64,000 nt of DNA from Seleniibacterium sp963677135 (GCA_963677135.2 CAXXLS010000017.1:310001-374000), one strand, 5' to 3'. Positions 52,780 to 62,195 are shown, numbered from the stretch's first letter. Notes: generated by a model not told the origin, from the sequence alone. Numbers and translations: made by a program.

Positions 52780-53386
52780 GGCTGTGATCTACGATTGTGA
52801 CGGTGTCATGTTCGAGAGCCGGCAGGCCAACCTTGCCTTTTACAATACCGTGCTGGCCGAATATGGCTATCCGCCCGTGACTCTCGATCAGCATGAGCGC
52901 GCCCACCTGTGCCACACGGCAAGTACCCCGAATGTGCTGAAGGGGCTGTTCGAACCGGAAGATCTGCCCCAGGCTATCGAATTTGCTTCGCGCCTTGATT
53001 ACCGACGGTTTATTCCCTATATGGAGCCGGAACGTCATCTCCGTCAGACCCTTGAACGGCTCCGGGAGCGTTTTCCTCTGGCCATTGCCACCAACCGGGG
53101 GCGGAGCATCGATCAGATTCTCGACCATTTCGCGCTGAGCAACTTCTTTTCGGCGGTTGTGACCAGCCATGACGTCCAGCAACCAAAACCGGCCCCTGAT
53201 ATGCTGCTGCTCGCGGCGGAAAAACTGCAGGTCCGTCCCCAGCAGTGTCTTTTTATTGGCGATTCGGAACTCGATATGGCTGCGGCCCAGGCCGCCGAGA
53301 TGTGCTTTGTCGCCTATGGATCTCTTGCCGGAGGAGAGCGGGCGATCAGCAGTCATCCGGAACTGTTTGATATTTTAGCTGTTTGA
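52760..53386 (+). CDS. HAD-superfamily hydrolase (phosphoglycolate-phosphatase-like)
   Basis: 208 residues. Motif I is YDCDGVMFES with nucleophile D12 and D14. Motif II is IATNRG near 111, motif III QPKPAPDML (Lys) and motif IV FIGDSELDMAAAQAAEM. A helical cap lies between about 20 and 85. This layout fits the Gph/PGMB-type phosphatases, but the substrate is unknown. The start overlaps lgt by 20 bp, with GAGGAGGG ahead of ATG 52760. Confidence 0.85.
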   Translation: MDMHQIEAVIYDCDGVMFESRQANLAFYNTVLAEYGYPPVTLDQHERAHLCHTASTPNVLKGLFEPEDLPQAIEFASRLDYRRFIPYMEPERHLRQTLERLRERFPLAIATNRGRSIDQILDHFALSNFFSAVVTSHDVQQPKPAPDMLLLAAEKLQVRPQQCLFIGDSELDMAAAQAAEMCFVAYGSLAGGERAISSHPELFDILAV

Positions 53387-53401
53387 ACAGCCGGGGCGGG
53401 A

Positions 53402-53824
53402 TCAGGTCAGGTATTTGATCATGGTCAGGACGTTGGCGTCCTCTTCGCGCAGGTATTCGACATGGTCCATCAGTTTCAGAATCAGCTGCAGCCCGCGTCC
53501 TCCCTCGGCAAAATCTTCCACTGCCGCCTCGGCAAGCAGCTCCTTGTCGAAGCCGCGCCCCTGATCATAGACCTGGATAATCAGATCATGATCAGAGGCG
53601 GACATGGTGACGTTGACGGACTTGTCGGGATCGGAAGCATTCCCGTGACAGATGGCGTTGGCCGCCGCCTCGGTCAGTACCAGGTTGAGATGATAGGCCA
53701 GTTCACGGCGATTTCCCTCGAATCCCCTCAGGGAATAGGCGAGGCTCTCTCCGATGCGCCCGATCATCCCGAGATACTTGGTATCGTTGGGAATGGTTAT
53801 GTTGACTTCGACCCGTTTTTCCAT
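53402..53824 (-). CDS. RsbW-like serine kinase / anti-sigma factor (GHKL ATPase)
   Basis: 140 residues. N-box LNLVLTEAAANAICHG (E52, N56), G1 box DQGRGFD (87-93) and G2 box EGGRGLQL (107-114) form a complete ATP site of the RsbW/SpoIIAB type. Such proteins bind a sigma factor or other target, and phosphorylate their STAS antagonist. No histidine phosphoacceptor domain is present. ATG 53824 is chosen because the longer frame adds 26 residues not like the family and overlaps the STAS gene. It is 28 bp after the STAS gene in the partner-switching operon. No sigma-factor gene is in the window, so the target is unknown. Confidence 0.85.
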   Translation of the reverse strand: MEKRVEVNITIPNDTKYLGMIGRIGESLAYSLRGFEGNRRELAYHLNLVLTEAAANAICHGNASDPDKSVNVTMSASDHDLIIQVYDQGRGFDKELLAEAAVEDFAEGGRGLQLILKLMDHVEYLREEDANVLTMIKYLT

Positions 53825-53852
53825 AATCTTCGGTTCAGCTTTCGGTGAACTG

Positions 53853-54194
53853 TTAGGCTGAAAAGCTTTCCTGTGCTTCTTCTGCGGAATTGTAGATTTC
53901 AAAGACCCGATGCAGGCGGGTCAGTTCAAACATCGACCGAACCTGCGGCTGCAGACAGCAAAGTTTCAGGCTGCCTTCCCGGGCGCTGGCATTTTTAAAG
54001 CCGGAAACCAGGGCTCCAAGCCCTGAAGAATCGATAAAGCGGACAGCACTAAGGTCAATAATCAGATTGGATTTGCCTTCGTCAAACAGTTGCAGCATCT
54101 GTTCTTTCAGATCTCCGCTGTTGTGGGCGTCCATCCTTTCCTCTTCGATATTGATTCTCACAAGGTTGCCCTGCTCGGTAATGTTGAGTTGCAT
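53853..54194 (-). CDS. STAS-domain anti-anti-sigma factor (RsbV/SpoIIAA type)
   Basis: 113 residues of the STAS fold. The phospho-acceptor loop is FIDSSGLGALVSG, with Ser56/Ser57 the candidate site for the kinase next door. ATG 54194 is preceded by AAGGGAG; a GTG/ATG further up is less likely. In partner switching it binds the kinase when unphosphorylated, releasing the target; the upstream phosphatase gene would regenerate this form. It is 28 bp ahead of the RsbW-like gene. Confidence 0.88.
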   Translation of the reverse strand: MQLNITEQGNLVRINIEEERMDAHNSGDLKEQMLQLFDEGKSNLIIDLSAVRFIDSSGLGALVSGFKNASAREGSLKLCCLQPQVRSMFELTRLHRVFEIYNSAEEAQESFSA

Positions 54195-54286
54195 GGTAAC
54201 TCCCTTCATTGTTTACCTTTTGTACGTTTAAAGTTTCAAGTCTATAGATTATATCCTGAACCGAGGTTATGCAATGTTTTAAAACA

Positions 54287-57200
54287 TCAATCAATAACCT
54301 TCATCACCACCATGGTGATATCGTCGTTGAAGTGCCTGATGCCGGTGAAAATCCGGACCTGGTCCATAATATGATCAATCAGCTCCTGGGGGGGCAGGTC
54401 GATGGATTCTCTGAGCAGTTTCTGCAGCCTGGCCATGCCGAAAAACTCATGATTGTGGTTTTCCGCCTCAATGATGCCGTCCGTGTAGAGAAACAGCAGA
54501 TCGCCCACCTCAAGTTTGGTGACCTTCTGTTCGAAGGTGACGTCTTTCTTGATACCGAAGATCAAGCCCTCGGCATCCAGGGATTCTATTGTCTGTCCGG
54601 CCTGACGCCAGATCAACGGCGGATTGTGACCGGCGTTGCTGTAGGTCAGGGTCCGCAGCCGGGGATGATACTGCAGGTAGAACATGGTAACGAAAAGTTC
54701 TGAGCGGTCGAGATCCTTGAGAAAGTAATCGTTGAGAGCAACCAGCATATCGGCCGGCTGCTCGATATCATTCTGCTTGGCGTGAATAAATGTCCTGGTT
54801 TCGGCCATGATCAGGGCGGAACCGATATTGTGGCCCGATACGTCGGCGATGACCAGGTCGTAGATGTCCTGCGGTCGTTTGATGAAATCGTAATAGTCGC
54901 CGCCGACCTGATGAGCCGGTACGCAGAGCCCGGCAAGGGCGATGTGCTGCTGGTCGGGAAGATCGGTGGGAAGCAGGCCGTTCTGGATTTCCTTGGCGAT
55001 CTGCATCTCACGTTCCTGTTCCCTGACCCGCAGGACTTCCTGCAGCTGCTGATCATTGCGCCAGGCGATGCCGACCTGGCGGGCGAGGTTTTCGAACAGG
55101 GCGATAAACTCCTGAGTAAAGATTCCCTTTGCCGTCCTGGAAAAGGCCGACATGACGCCAATCGGCTCTCCGTCAAGAGTGATGGGGGTGTGGGCGAGAC
55201 AGGTGATGTTTTCCCGTTTGAGTATTTTGGCGGAGATCGGTTTTTCCAGGTATTCGGTATCGTTGATGACGATGGTGGTATTGGACAGGAATGACTGTCC
55301 GATATAGGTCTCCATATTGAGATTGCGTTCGGATTCCCCGAAGTGATCAGAGGACTGGCCGACCAGGCTTTTCACGTAAAGACTGTCGGTTTCGGGATCA
55401 TGGACCCGGATGACGCAAAGGTCGAAACGGAACTGAACGGCAAGTAGTTCGAGAATGTTGTCCAGGGTGGTCTGCAGCTCCTCACCGCGGGAAACGATCT
55501 GGGCCGCATCGTAGAGAACGCTCAGTTGTTCGCGGCTGGCCGCGTGGCTGATGGTGACGGTGCCGAAAATGTCGAAGACGTCCTCCATCTCGCTGCCGCG
55601 TGCGGAGAGATAGTTTTCCAGGATGATGCGGGCCGGTGCCGCACCGACGTAGCCGGCCAGGGTCCGCTCCGTAAAGCTTTTGAGGCGGGGAATCTCATGG
55701 TCGGGAAGGGCGCCGCGTGAATCGATTTCCTGCTGGCCGAGAAAATCGCTGATCGCGGATTGAGCCGGTTTTTCGCCGATGAACTTGGACATCAGTTCGA
55801 CGAATTCGACGACGGTGGGGGCCTTGCTGATCCGTTTAAGTTTTCCCGGCAGCGACTGGATTTCGGTCAGAGTGTCGACAAACCGGTGGGCCTGAAGGGT
55901 TTCCGATTCCCTGGATTTGATAAAAAAGGACAGGGTCAGATAGGCGCCGAGGTTGGCCAGCATGCTCCAGAACAGGGAATGGGTATAGATGTCAAAGCCC
56001 TGAAGACCGAAGAGTTCCAGCGGTTTGAGCAGGCCGATACCGAAGGGGCCGCGTTGGAGGATATCAGAATCGATCCACCCGGACCGGACGAAAGAGGGGA
56101 TCAGCAGGGTATAGAACCAGACCATGGCACCACCTGAAATCCCTGCGATCGCTGCCTTGCAATTGGCTCTCTGCCAATAAAGGCCGCCGATGATGGCAGG
56201 TGCGAACTGGGTGGCCGCTGTAAAGGAGATCAGCCCGATATTGACCAGGGCATAGGAGTCGCCGATCACCCTGAAGTAGAAATATCCGAGGAAAATGACG
56301 CCGAGGATGATAATGCGTTTCAGGTTGATGAGAATGCCGGAAAGATCATGAACCTGAAGATTGATTTTCAATATCACGGGCATGATCAGGTGATTGAGAA
56401 TCATTGTCGCCATAGCGACCGAAGAGACCATAACCATGCCGGCGGACGCGGACAGACCGCCGACAAACACCAGCAGGGCCAGCCAGGTGTGCCCGGCCGC
56501 CAGGGGCAGGGTCAGGACGAAGTAATCGGCCTGGGAGGTGTCGCCGCCGTTCATGAGCAGTCCGCCGAGGGCGATGGGCAGGACGAAAAGATTGATCAGG
56601 AACATATAGGCCGGAAACCGCCACATGGCCTGTTTGATATGCTGGGGATCCGAATTTTCAGTGACCATGATGTGAAACTGCCGCGGCAGGAACATGACCG
56701 CCATCATCGACAGAACAATCAGGGTGAACCACTTGGTGTAGGGGGTCTGTTCCGTCCCCAGGTTGAACAGCTCACTGCGTTCGGGAAAGGTTTCGAAAAA
56801 ACGCTGGAAGATGTCTCCGAAGCCGTCAAACATTCCATAGGTGACAAAAAAACCGACGATCAGAAAAGCGATCAGTTTGACCAGGGACTCAAACGCCACG
56901 GCCACCACCAGTCCTTCGTGCCTCTCCGAGGAGTCGAGGTGGCGGGCGCCGAAAAGAATGCCGAACAGGGCCAGGATCAGGGTGACGAAGAATGCCGTAT
57001 CGAGACCGGTGGGCAGGTTCTGGGTGTAGTTGATGATCCCCGGGTAGGAGCTGCTCAAAGGCTGCGAGAGCAGGGCCAGGGTTTTGGCAATCGCTTTCAG
57101 CTGCAGGGCGATATAGGGGGTGATACCGAAAACCGTAAAGATCGTGACAATGGCGCCAAGCAGCACTGAACGGTCATAGCGGCTGGATATAAAGTCGGCG

Positions 57201-57538
57201 ATGCTGGTGATGTTCTGCTTGGTGCTGACATAAATCATCTTGCGCAGCAAAAACCACCAGGTGAAGGCGATCAGGGTCGGCCCCAGGTAGATGGGCAGAA
57301 ACTCCAGCCCGCTGGTTGCCGCACGTCCGACGCTGCCGTAAAACGTCCAGCTTGTACAGTAAACCGCGATGGACAGGGAATAAATGTGAGAGTGCCTGAG
57401 CAGGCTCTTGCCGGCCTTTTTCCGGCGGTCGGCATAATAGGCGATAAGAAACAGCAGGGCAAAATAGGCGACAGAGACGGTCAGGACCGTGGCCGGTGCG
57501 ACCATGGCGGTCGAGGTTGCATCGGAGCCCGCCATCAT
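54287..57538 (-). CDS. SLC5 symporter-like sensor fused to STAC, GAF and SpoIIE/PP2C phosphatase
   Basis: 1083 residues. A sodium:solute symporter (SLC5) domain with about 13 helices (about 15-540) is followed by a STAC-like helical linker (about 555-660; ERTLAGYVGAAPARIILE near 624). Next come a GAF domain (about 670-830), a short coiled coil (835-850) and a SpoIIE-type PP2C phosphatase (about 850-1080). Metal aspartates look intact: GGDYYD (D881), ADVSGHNIGS (D899), LYTDGIIEAEN (D1020) and NDDITMVV (D1072/D1073), plus YSNAGHNPPL. CbrA-like proteins use SLC5-STAC with a histidine kinase; here the output is a phosphatase. It likely dephosphorylates the STAS protein encoded 92 bp downstream. 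The ligand, and whether it transports, is unknown. The start ATG 57538 overlaps the small upstream gene by 4 bp. Confidence 0.88.
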   Translation of the reverse strand: MMAGSDATSTAMVAPATVLTVSVAYFALLFLIAYYADRRKKAGKSLLRHSHIYSLSIAVYCTSWTFYGSVGRAATSGLEFLPIYLGPTLIAFTWWFLLRKMIYVSTKQNITSIADFISSRYDRSVLLGAIVTIFTVFGITPYIALQLKAIAKTLALLSQPLSSSYPGIINYTQNLPTGLDTAFFVTLILALFGILFGARHLDSSERHEGLVVAVAFESLVKLIAFLIVGFFVTYGMFDGFGDIFQRFFETFPERSELFNLGTEQTPYTKWFTLIVLSMMAVMFLPRQFHIMVTENSDPQHIKQAMWRFPAYMFLINLFVLPIALGGLLMNGGDTSQADYFVLTLPLAAGHTWLALLVFVGGLSASAGMVMVSSVAMATMILNHLIMPVILKINLQVHDLSGILINLKRIIILGVIFLGYFYFRVIGDSYALVNIGLISFTAATQFAPAIIGGLYWQRANCKAAIAGISGGAMVWFYTLLIPSFVRSGWIDSDILQRGPFGIGLLKPLELFGLQGFDIYTHSLFWSMLANLGAYLTLSFFIKSRESETLQAHRFVDTLTEIQSLPGKLKRISKAPTVVEFVELMSKFIGEKPAQSAISDFLGQQEIDSRGALPDHEIPRLKSFTERTLAGYVGAAPARIILENYLSARGSEMEDVFDIFGTVTISHAASREQLSVLYDAAQIVSRGEELQTTLDNILELLAVQFRFDLCVIRVHDPETDSLYVKSLVGQSSDHFGESERNLNMETYIGQSFLSNTTIVINDTEYLEKPISAKILKRENITCLAHTPITLDGEPIGVMSAFSRTAKGIFTQEFIALFENLARQVGIAWRNDQQLQEVLRVREQEREMQIAKEIQNGLLPTDLPDQQHIALAGLCVPAHQVGGDYYDFIKRPQDIYDLVIADVSGHNIGSALIMAETRTFIHAKQNDIEQPADMLVALNDYFLKDLDRSELFVTMFYLQYHPRLRTLTYSNAGHNPPLIWRQAGQTIESLDAEGLIFGIKKDVTFEQKVTKLEVGDLLFLYTDGIIEAENHNHEFFGMARLQKLLRESIDLPPQELIDHIMDQVRIFTGIRHFNDDITMVVMKVID

Positions 57539-57792
57539 GATCCGGCTCCGTCGTCATCCCTGTCCTCATGAAAATCTCTGGGCTTTTTACCCATCTGATG
57601 AACAAAGAGCCAGATGACGATAATAGAGACCGGCCAGCCGATGAAAAAATAGAGGACCAGTCCGGGAATCCCGAACAGGGGACGGCTGTTGTTGAAGATA
57701 TGAATAAAGGGAAAGTTGATCATGATAAGGCCGAGGATCACGCAAAGAACCCAAGCTTCCTTGATCGGATTTTCGTGAGGGTCATGCATCAC
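57535..57792 (-). CDS. Small two-helix membrane protein heading the SLC5-phosphatase operon
   Basis: 85 residues: two hydrophobic helices (about 12-32, AWVLCVILGLIMINFPF; about 40-65, IPGLVLYFFIGWPVSII), a short linker and a charged, acidic C-terminus (PRDFHEDRDDDGAGS). Similar small partners (YjcH beside ActP, CbrX beside CbrA) sit ahead of SLC5 genes, so it may help assembly or gating, but no homology is proven. It overlaps the phosphatase gene by ATGA. ATG 57792 lies behind a GAGG. Confidence 0.75.
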   Translation of the reverse strand: MMHDPHENPIKEAWVLCVILGLIMINFPFIHIFNNSRPLFGIPGLVLYFFIGWPVSIIVIWLFVHQMGKKPRDFHEDRDDDGAGS

Positions 57793-58048
57793 TCAACCTC
57801 TTTTTCAAACATGGATCTCTCATCACCCTGATGCCAGACAGGGTAATCTTCGCCGCGTTAAAATTCAATCATAATTATGAGGATTCAACAACTCGCCGGG
57901 TTCTCGTGAGGCGGAATCCCGCCTGGAGCCGAGATTCCGCATGGAAGAGTTTGACGGTCAGGAAATGAGTATGCTACTTATCCTTAATAAATGTTTTATG
58001 CCACAGGTCTTTTTCCGGATGTTTACAGCTCATCCTCCGGTGAATTTC
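57793..58048. other. Intergenic region between divergent partner-switching operon and TPR lipoprotein
   Basis: 256 bp. It must hold promoters for both sides but no clear -35/-10 pair was recognised. An inverted repeat GCGGAATC / GATTCCGC (57911-57918, 57933-57940) lies in it. An in-frame extension of the next gene to 57941 is not lipoprotein-like. Confidence 0.4.
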
Positions 58049-59767
58049 ATGAAGATGACATCTCTTTTAATTGCCGGCTTTCTGCTCTCGACCGGTCTGC
58101 TTGCCGGGTGCTCCGGACTGGTCCGCCCTGAGCCCGAGGCGGGGCCGGCGTCTCTCCGGACTTACCGGTCGGAAATCGCCGATGCCAAGGCCAAGGCCCT
58201 GTACGCCTACAGCCAGTTCCGCCTCTATGGCAGCGATGACAGCTGGGAACAGGCCCTGGATGCCCTGTCCCGCGCGATTCAGCTTGACCCCGAGTCCGCC
58301 TACCTGAAGCTGTTGCTGGCCAGAGCCTACCTGCACGAAAAGAGAACGGCGGAAGCCATCAGCGTTGTTGATGCTCTTCTGAGCCGGGAGCCGGATAATA
58401 CCGAGGCCCTGCAGCTCAGGGGCGATATTGCCAATCTTGAAAAAGATGACGCCGTGGCGGAATCTTATTACCAAAAAATCGTCACCAGGGGCAACGCTGA
58501 CAGCGAGGTCCTGTTCCGGCTGGCCATGGTCCTGTCCCGACAGAAGAAAAATACCAGGGCCGCGGCGATTCTGGAAGAGTTGCTGGCCAATGATCCGGAG
58601 GCAGACGTGGCACGTCTGGCCCTGGCGAGAATTTATGCTGACCTGGGATATTGGGACAAAGCGGAAAGGCAGTACCTCACGGTTATTGACGCCAACCCGC
58701 GCCAGATCCAGGCCGTCCTCGAATACGGTCGCCTGCTGGAGGACAGCGCTCCGGAACGGGCGCTTGCACTGTACCGGTCTTTTCTCCAGGACAACCCGCG
58801 GGCGATCATGGTCAGGCAACGGCTGGCCCAGCTGTACATTGAACAAGGACAGGTCGAGGATGCCCTGGCTGAACTTCAGGAGCTGCGCTGGCAGACGCCC
58901 GACAACCTGCAGGTCACTGGCCAGATCGGCTTATTGCAGCTGGAACTGAACAACTGGCAGGCGGCGGAACTGGAGTTCCGTTCCCTGTTGGGTAAAGCCG
59001 GTCACCAGCAACGCTACCGCTATTATCTGGCCATGGCTCTGGCCGGGCAGGAGCGCATCGCCGAAGCCATTGCCGAGTTGGAAAAGTTTTCGCCGGGCGC
59101 AGACCTGTTCGCACCGGCGGTTCTTCAGCTGGCCTATCTGCACAAAAGCCGGGGGGATGAGGAGAGGGCCATCGAGGTTCTGACCCGGGCGATCGCCGAA
59201 GGCGCCGAAGGTGCCGAAAGCTACTATTATCTGGTGGCCCTCCTCGGGGACCGCCAGGAGTATCCGGCAGCGATGCGCTATGCACTGGAAGGGGGCAAAA
59301 AGCACCCGCAGGATGTCAGACTGCTTTACCAGTTGGGGGTGCTATACGAAAAACAGCAACGTCGGGAAGATGCCGTCGCCGTGATGGAGCAGATCCTGAC
59401 CATCGACGAGAATCACGCGGACGCTCTGAACTTTCTGGCTTATCACCAGGCCGAGGCGGGCAACGACCTGGATCAGGCGCTTGATCGCGCCCAGCGGGCC
59501 CTCGCCATTCAGCCGAGCGGCTATATCATCGACACCCTGGGCTGGATATATTTCAAACAGGGGCGTTACGAAGAGAGCCGGGCCAAACTTGAAGAGGCCG
59601 GCCGGCTTCATCCCGATGATCCTGTCATCACCGAACACCTGGGAGATCTGTACATGGCCATGAAGTTGTGGGATCAGGCGGCCGCCGCCTACCGGAAAGT
59701 CCTGGAACTTGATCCCGAGGCGGAGGGCGTTGCGGAAAAGTTAAATCAGGCGGAGGAACATCGATGA
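58049..59767 (+). CDS. TPR-repeat lipoprotein
   Basis: 572 residues from ATG 58049 (58055 is also possible). The signal peptide ends in lipobox LLAGC (about residue 20), so it is lipidated and probably in the outer membrane facing the periplasm. The rest is about 14 tetratricopeptide-like helix pairs (such as SRAIQLDPESAYLKLLLARAY, then YYLVALLGDRQEYPAAM and LGWIYFKQGRYEESRAKLEE), a protein-binding scaffold. Similar TPR lipoproteins occur in exopolysaccharide and secretion systems. Its 4-bp overlap with the next lipoprotein suggests shared function. No precise family is claimed. Confidence 0.85.
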   Translation: MKMTSLLIAGFLLSTGLLAGCSGLVRPEPEAGPASLRTYRSEIADAKAKALYAYSQFRLYGSDDSWEQALDALSRAIQLDPESAYLKLLLARAYLHEKRTAEAISVVDALLSREPDNTEALQLRGDIANLEKDDAVAESYYQKIVTRGNADSEVLFRLAMVLSRQKKNTRAAAILEELLANDPEADVARLALARIYADLGYWDKAERQYLTVIDANPRQIQAVLEYGRLLEDSAPERALALYRSFLQDNPRAIMVRQRLAQLYIEQGQVEDALAELQELRWQTPDNLQVTGQIGLLQLELNNWQAAELEFRSLLGKAGHQQRYRYYLAMALAGQERIAEAIAELEKFSPGADLFAPAVLQLAYLHKSRGDEERAIEVLTRAIAEGAEGAESYYYLVALLGDRQEYPAAMRYALEGGKKHPQDVRLLYQLGVLYEKQQRREDAVAVMEQILTIDENHADALNFLAYHQAEAGNDLDQALDRAQRALAIQPSGYIIDTLGWIYFKQGRYEESRAKLEEAGRLHPDDPVITEHLGDLYMAMKLWDQAAAAYRKVLELDPEAEGVAEKLNQAEEHR

Positions 59768-60525
59768 GGTCCCTCTGGCTCCTGGCGTTGGTCGCGATCC
59801 TTTATTCCGGCTGCGCCCGACCGGCTCCCAAGGTCTGGACTGACGTTCCGACCAGTGAAGCCCTGGTTCGTCGGTTTGACATCGCCGCGGAAAGGTACCG
59901 GACCCTGGATACGGAGGCCAAGGTCTCTCTGTCCAGCCGGGGCAAGTTTTTCTCCACTAACCAGTTTCTGCTGGTCGAGCGGCCGAGTCGTCTGCGGGCT
60001 GACGTCCTGACCGGTTTCGGGCAGCTGATCATGCAGCTGGCGACGGACGGGGAGTCCGTGACAGCTTTTCTCAACCATACCGTGCCGGGCACCTTTTATT
60101 CCGGAGCGGCGACCCGGGACAATCTCGCTCGGTTTGTAAAAATTCCGCTGGAGGTCACCGATCTGGTCGCGGTACTGCTCCACGCCCCACCGCGGATATC
60201 CTGGCGGACGGCCAGGGTCGAGCCTGTGGATGACAGCTCCCTGCTCCTGTTTCTGAGCAATGATCAACACCGTCAGGAGGTCCGCTTCGACTCTCTTCTG
60301 CGGGTCACCAGCTGCCGCTATTTCCGGGGGGAGTCTTTGGTACTGATGGTGGAATATGACGATTTCAGCGATTCCCAGGACTTTCCGTGGCGACTGAAAA
60401 TGACCGTTCCGGCTCAGCAGACCGTGGTTTCGGTCACCCTGAAGCAGCCCGTTCTGAACACAACGATTGATGCCAGGCAGTTTCAGCTGAAGGCACCCGA
60501 AGGGGTGCCCGTAGAACAGTTGTAG
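59764..60525 (+). CDS. DUF4292-type outer-membrane lipoprotein (LolB-like fold)
   Basis: 253 residues. The signal peptide ends with lipobox LYSGC near residue 18. The mature part has the beta-rich look of DUF4292/LolB-like proteins: RYRTLDTEAKVSLSSRGKFF, then ERPSRLRADVLTGFGQLIMQLATDGE and the C-terminal LKMTVPAQQTVVSVTLKQPVLN. Members bind lipids or help envelope assembly, but its function is unproven. It overlaps the TPR lipoprotein gene by ATGA. Confidence 0.75.
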   Translation: MRSLWLLALVAILYSGCARPAPKVWTDVPTSEALVRRFDIAAERYRTLDTEAKVSLSSRGKFFSTNQFLLVERPSRLRADVLTGFGQLIMQLATDGESVTAFLNHTVPGTFYSGAATRDNLARFVKIPLEVTDLVAVLLHAPPRISWRTARVEPVDDSSLLLFLSNDQHRQEVRFDSLLRVTSCRYFRGESLVLMVEYDDFSDSQDFPWRLKMTVPAQQTVVSVTLKQPVLNTTIDARQFQLKAPEGVPVEQL

Positions 60526-60542
60526 AATAAACTTAACGGCCT

Positions 60543-62189
60543 ATGAAGGACATGATGACAGCATACAGGACTTTAACGACCGTATTCGGGCTGATTGCCG
60601 TACTCTTTTTCTCCGGTTGCCAGAACGACACCCAGGTCAGTCCCCCGGGGGTTGAAAGTGATGCCAGTCCGGCCTATGGCGATACCTTCATTGAGGCGTC
60701 CATCGGCGATGCCAACACTTTGCTGCCGGTTCTGGCCTCGGATTCCGCCTCAGGCGATGTCAATGGCCTTGTCTATAACGGTCTGATCCGCTACGACAAG
60801 GACCTCAAACTGGAAGGGGAACTGGCTGAGTCGTGGGACATCTCCGAGGATAATCTGACCATCACCTTCCATTTGCGGAAAAACGTCACCTGGCATGATG
60901 GTGCCCCCTTTACCTCCGCCGACGTCAAGTTCAATTACGAGCTTTATATCGACCCGAGCACCCCAACCGCCTATGCCGAGTCTTTCCGCCAGGTGGAGAG
61001 TGTGGCGACGCCGGATCCCTATACGGTTGTCGTTCACTATGCCAGGCCTTACGCCCCGGCCCTGCTGAGCTGGGCGATGCCGGTGCATCCGAAACACCTG
61101 TTGGAGGGGAAGGATATCACCAAAAGCGAGCTCGCTCGCAAACCGGTCGGCACCGGTCCTTACGTCTTTAAGGAATGGGTTGCCGGGGAGAAGATCGTCC
61201 TGGAGCAGAATCCGGATTATTTTGAAGGGCGCCCCTACATCAAGCGGGTGGTCTTCAGGGTCATTCCGGACATTTCTACTCAGTTTTTGGAACTGCAGAC
61301 CGGCAGCCTCGACTTTATGGGACTGTCCCCCCTGCAGTTCGACCGGCAGACGGACACTCCCGCGTTCCATCGCCTGTACCGTAAATATCGCTACCTGAAT
61401 TTCGGTTACACCTACCTGGGGTACAACTTGAGGCGTCCGATGTTCCAGGATCGCAGGGTGCGCCAGGCCTTGTCCTACGCCATCAACAAGCAGGAGATTA
61501 TCGACGGTGTCCTGCTTGGCTACGGCGTGGCCGCCACCGGCCCCTACAAACCGGACACCTGGGTTTATAATCCGCAGGTCAAGAGATATGACTACAATCC
61601 TGCAACCGCCGCACGACTGTTGACAGAAGCCGGCTGGATCGACAGCGACGGCGACGGAATCCGTGACAAGGACGGACAGCCGCTGGCCTTTACGATCATC
61701 ACTAACCAGGGGAATGATCTGCGCTCAAAAACCGGCGAGATCATTCAGCGGCGCTTCCGCGAGGTCGGAGTCGATGTCAAGCTGCGCATCGTCGAATGGG
61801 CGACCTTTCTGAAAGAATTCATCAATCCCGGAAATTTCGATGCAACCATCCTGGGCTGGTCAGGAGGACCGGAGCCGGACCAGTTCAACATCTGGCATTC
61901 CAGCAAAACCGCGCCGGGGCAGCTCAATTTCATCGGGTTCAAGAACGCGGAAGTCGATGCTCTGCTCGAACGGGGTCGGCGAGTTTTTGACCAGCAGGAG
62001 CGCAAACTCTGCTATGATCGCTTTCAGGAAATCCTTGCCGAGGAACAGCCTTACACCTTCTTGTATATCGGCGAGGCACTCCCGGCGGTGTCCAGGCGGT
62101 TTCGGGGAATCGAACCTGCCGCGGCGGGAATCCGTTACAATTTTATCACGTGGTACGTGCCCGAGTCCGAGCAGAAATACGCCAGGTAG
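60543..62189 (+). CDS. Peptide-type ABC transporter substrate-binding lipoprotein (SBP family 5)
   Basis: 548 residues. A signal peptide ends in lipobox FSGC (near residue 27). The mature protein has OppA/DppA features: NTLLPVLASDSASGDVNGLVYNGL, then the family signature region LEGELAESWDISEDNLTITFHLRKN and ARKPVGTGPYVFKEW. A variable C-terminal lobe follows. The ligand is unknown; it may be peptides or another solute such as nickel. ATG 60543 lies 17 bp after the previous gene. It is followed by two permease genes. Confidence 0.93.
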   Translation: MKDMMTAYRTLTTVFGLIAVLFFSGCQNDTQVSPPGVESDASPAYGDTFIEASIGDANTLLPVLASDSASGDVNGLVYNGLIRYDKDLKLEGELAESWDISEDNLTITFHLRKNVTWHDGAPFTSADVKFNYELYIDPSTPTAYAESFRQVESVATPDPYTVVVHYARPYAPALLSWAMPVHPKHLLEGKDITKSELARKPVGTGPYVFKEWVAGEKIVLEQNPDYFEGRPYIKRVVFRVIPDISTQFLELQTGSLDFMGLSPLQFDRQTDTPAFHRLYRKYRYLNFGYTYLGYNLRRPMFQDRRVRQALSYAINKQEIIDGVLLGYGVAATGPYKPDTWVYNPQVKRYDYNPATAARLLTEAGWIDSDGDGIRDKDGQPLAFTIITNQGNDLRSKTGEIIQRRFREVGVDVKLRIVEWATFLKEFINPGNFDATILGWSGGPEPDQFNIWHSSKTAPGQLNFIGFKNAEVDALLERGRRVFDQQERKLCYDRFQEILAEEQPYTFLYIGEALPAVSRRFRGIEPAAAGIRYNFITWYVPESEQKYAR

Positions 62190-62195
62190 ATTATT

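Noticed and set aside
53825..53902. Longer start for the RsbW-like kinase
   Set aside because: The extra 26 residues are basic and Ser/Pro-rich, unlike the family, and overlap the STAS gene.
57911..57940. GCGGAATC/GATTCCGC inverted repeat as a terminator
   Set aside because: 14-nt loop and no U-tract; left as an unexplained repeat in the intergenic entry.
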